A stretch of 64,000 nucleotides of DNA from Marinobacter sp. 2_MG-2023 (GTDB lineage: Bacteria > Pseudomonadota > Gammaproteobacteria > Pseudomonadales > Oleiphilaceae), in the NCBI RefSeq assembly GCF_030546935.1, contig NZ_JAUOPH010000004.1, positions 248,001-312,000 on the forward strand, in the 5' to 3' direction. Below are positions 63,230 to 64,000 of this stretch, in pieces. Both the position numbers and the translations under genes were made by a program. A model generated the notes under the pieces. It was not told the DNA's origin, searched no databases, and saw only the letters and a program-made list of their open reading frames with translations. Positions within the stretch are counted from its first letter, which is position 1. Each line of letters begins with the position of its first letter.

Positions 63230-64000
63230 TTAACCTTTTTTCCATTCAGGCAAATCACATTTTGAAACTTGTTTGTCAGGAAGGATAAATGCCACGCTGT
63301 ACCTTGCCCTAGTTATTGCCACATATAACTTATTTTTAGACTCTTCTGATTTATCACCATCAAATACAGCGCAGTCTCCTAGAATATACTTAATATAGGG
63401 CTTTGTAGGAACTATTATAGTCCGATCAAACCCTAGCCCCTTTGACTTACCAAAATTAATCTTTCTAATACTGACTTCATTGAAGGTTTTTCCCGAGCTA
63501 ATACCATGCCTTAAAAGTACAGGCTTATGCTCATTGATATAAGCTATTGCATTCGATTCACTTACACAAAACACGCCAACATGGGCACTAAAATGCTCTG
63601 GAATTTCGGCAACAGTAGAAATTGTTTTCTTATAACCTTCGTAAGAATGAACTTTGTCGGCATAATCACAAATACTTTGCACAGATCTTCTGCTAACTGC
63701 TAGATATTCCTCGTCAAATTTCATATTTCTAAATTTGCCCAGCTTTTGTTCGCTAGATTTTGGGCCTTTTGACGCTACAGAGGTGTCATAAATCGTTTGC
63801 CTAAAATCTCCCACACAAGTTATCAGAAAGGACTTGGATTTACTAAGGGCTTTGAGTATTTCATAATCCCAGCCAACTAGATCCTGCACCTCATCAAAAT
63901 ATATATGCTTATAAATCCCACCCAAACGATCTAGTATTTCTTTCTCCTTCAACTCCATTATTTTACTAGCGAGCTTTGATAGATAAGTCGTGTGTGCTTT
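63230..64000 (-). CDS. UvrD/Rep-type helicase, C-terminal part (runs off window)
   Basis: C-terminal part of a superfamily 1 helicase; the frame is open to base 64000, so the 5' end lies outside. Seen are Walker B-like IYFDEVQDLVGWDYEIL, motif III-like VGDFRQTIYDTSV and the final KNKLYVAITRARYSVAFIL. The second half is compact, without UvrD accessory insertions, as in GajB-like helicases of Gabija defence systems. The DNA is distinctly more AT-rich than the rest of the window, suggesting transfer. Confidence 0.75.
   Translation of the reverse strand, partial: KAHTTYLSKLASKIMELKEKEILDRLGGIYKHIYFDEVQDLVGWDYEILKALSKSKSFLITCVGDFRQTIYDTSVASKGPKSSEQKLGKFRNMKFDEEYLAVSRRSVQSICDYADKVHSYEGYKKTISTVAEIPEHFSAHVGVFCVSESNAIAYINEHKPVLLRHGISSGKTFNEVSIRKINFGKSKGLGFDRTIIVPTKPYIKYILGDCAVFDGDKSEESKNKLYVAITRARYSVAFILPDKQVSKCDLPEWKKG

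Overview
The window reads as chromosomal DNA of a Gammaproteobacterium close to Marinobacter. This is judged from protein resemblance (a PA0148-type adenine deaminase, DUF2780, DUF4112, DUF3750 and DUF4174 proteins, RadD) and from the many cyclic-di-GMP proteins. No rRNA, tRNA, CRISPR array, transposase or integrase gene was recognised.

Layout. 0-9.3 kb: an AcoR-like sigma-54 activator, a quinone-oxidoreductase-type dehydrogenase, a DMT exporter, a COG0523 GTPase with a Zur-like site and a FrnE-type DsbA protein, a GST, and threonine aldolase. 9.3-13.6 kb: envelope lipoprotein and secreted unknowns, DUF2780, a YqeY protein and DUF4112. 13.6-21.6 kb: two envelope-linked c-di-GMP operons. One is a PstS-like periplasmic protein, a beta-barrel protein and a GGDEF/EAL protein; the other is a Sel1 lipoprotein and a GGDEF/EAL protein. 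21.8-27.2 kb: an aa3-type cytochrome oxidase cluster with a fused subunit I-III and a lipoprotein-like subunit II. 27.5-43.9 kb: three more GGDEF or GGDEF/EAL proteins, a PEP-CTERM protein, an M15 peptidase, a Nudix hydrolase, a NIT-domain chemoreceptor, adenine deaminase, RadD, a thioesterase and an FKBP-type isomerase. 43.9-63 kb: a patchwork of transport, ureide, redox and hypothetical genes. 63.2-64 kb: AT-rich DNA with the C-terminal part of a UvrD-type helicase that runs off the right edge.

The most unusual feature is gene debris between about 43 and 63 kb. Short decayed pieces of genes that are intact elsewhere in this window (thpR, a thioredoxin gene, slyD, a cold-shock/DUF1294 gene, a DUF4174 gene) lie between functional genes. 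The thpR-thioredoxin divergent pair exists twice with reciprocal loss: one copy keeps thioredoxin and the other keeps thpR. The 3' tip of thpR plus about 35 bp of flank occurs three times in direct orientation. The promoter and first codons of slyD appear to have been copied onto a lipoprotein gene at the same spacing.

All calls come from reading the sequence and from memory of protein families. No database search was possible.
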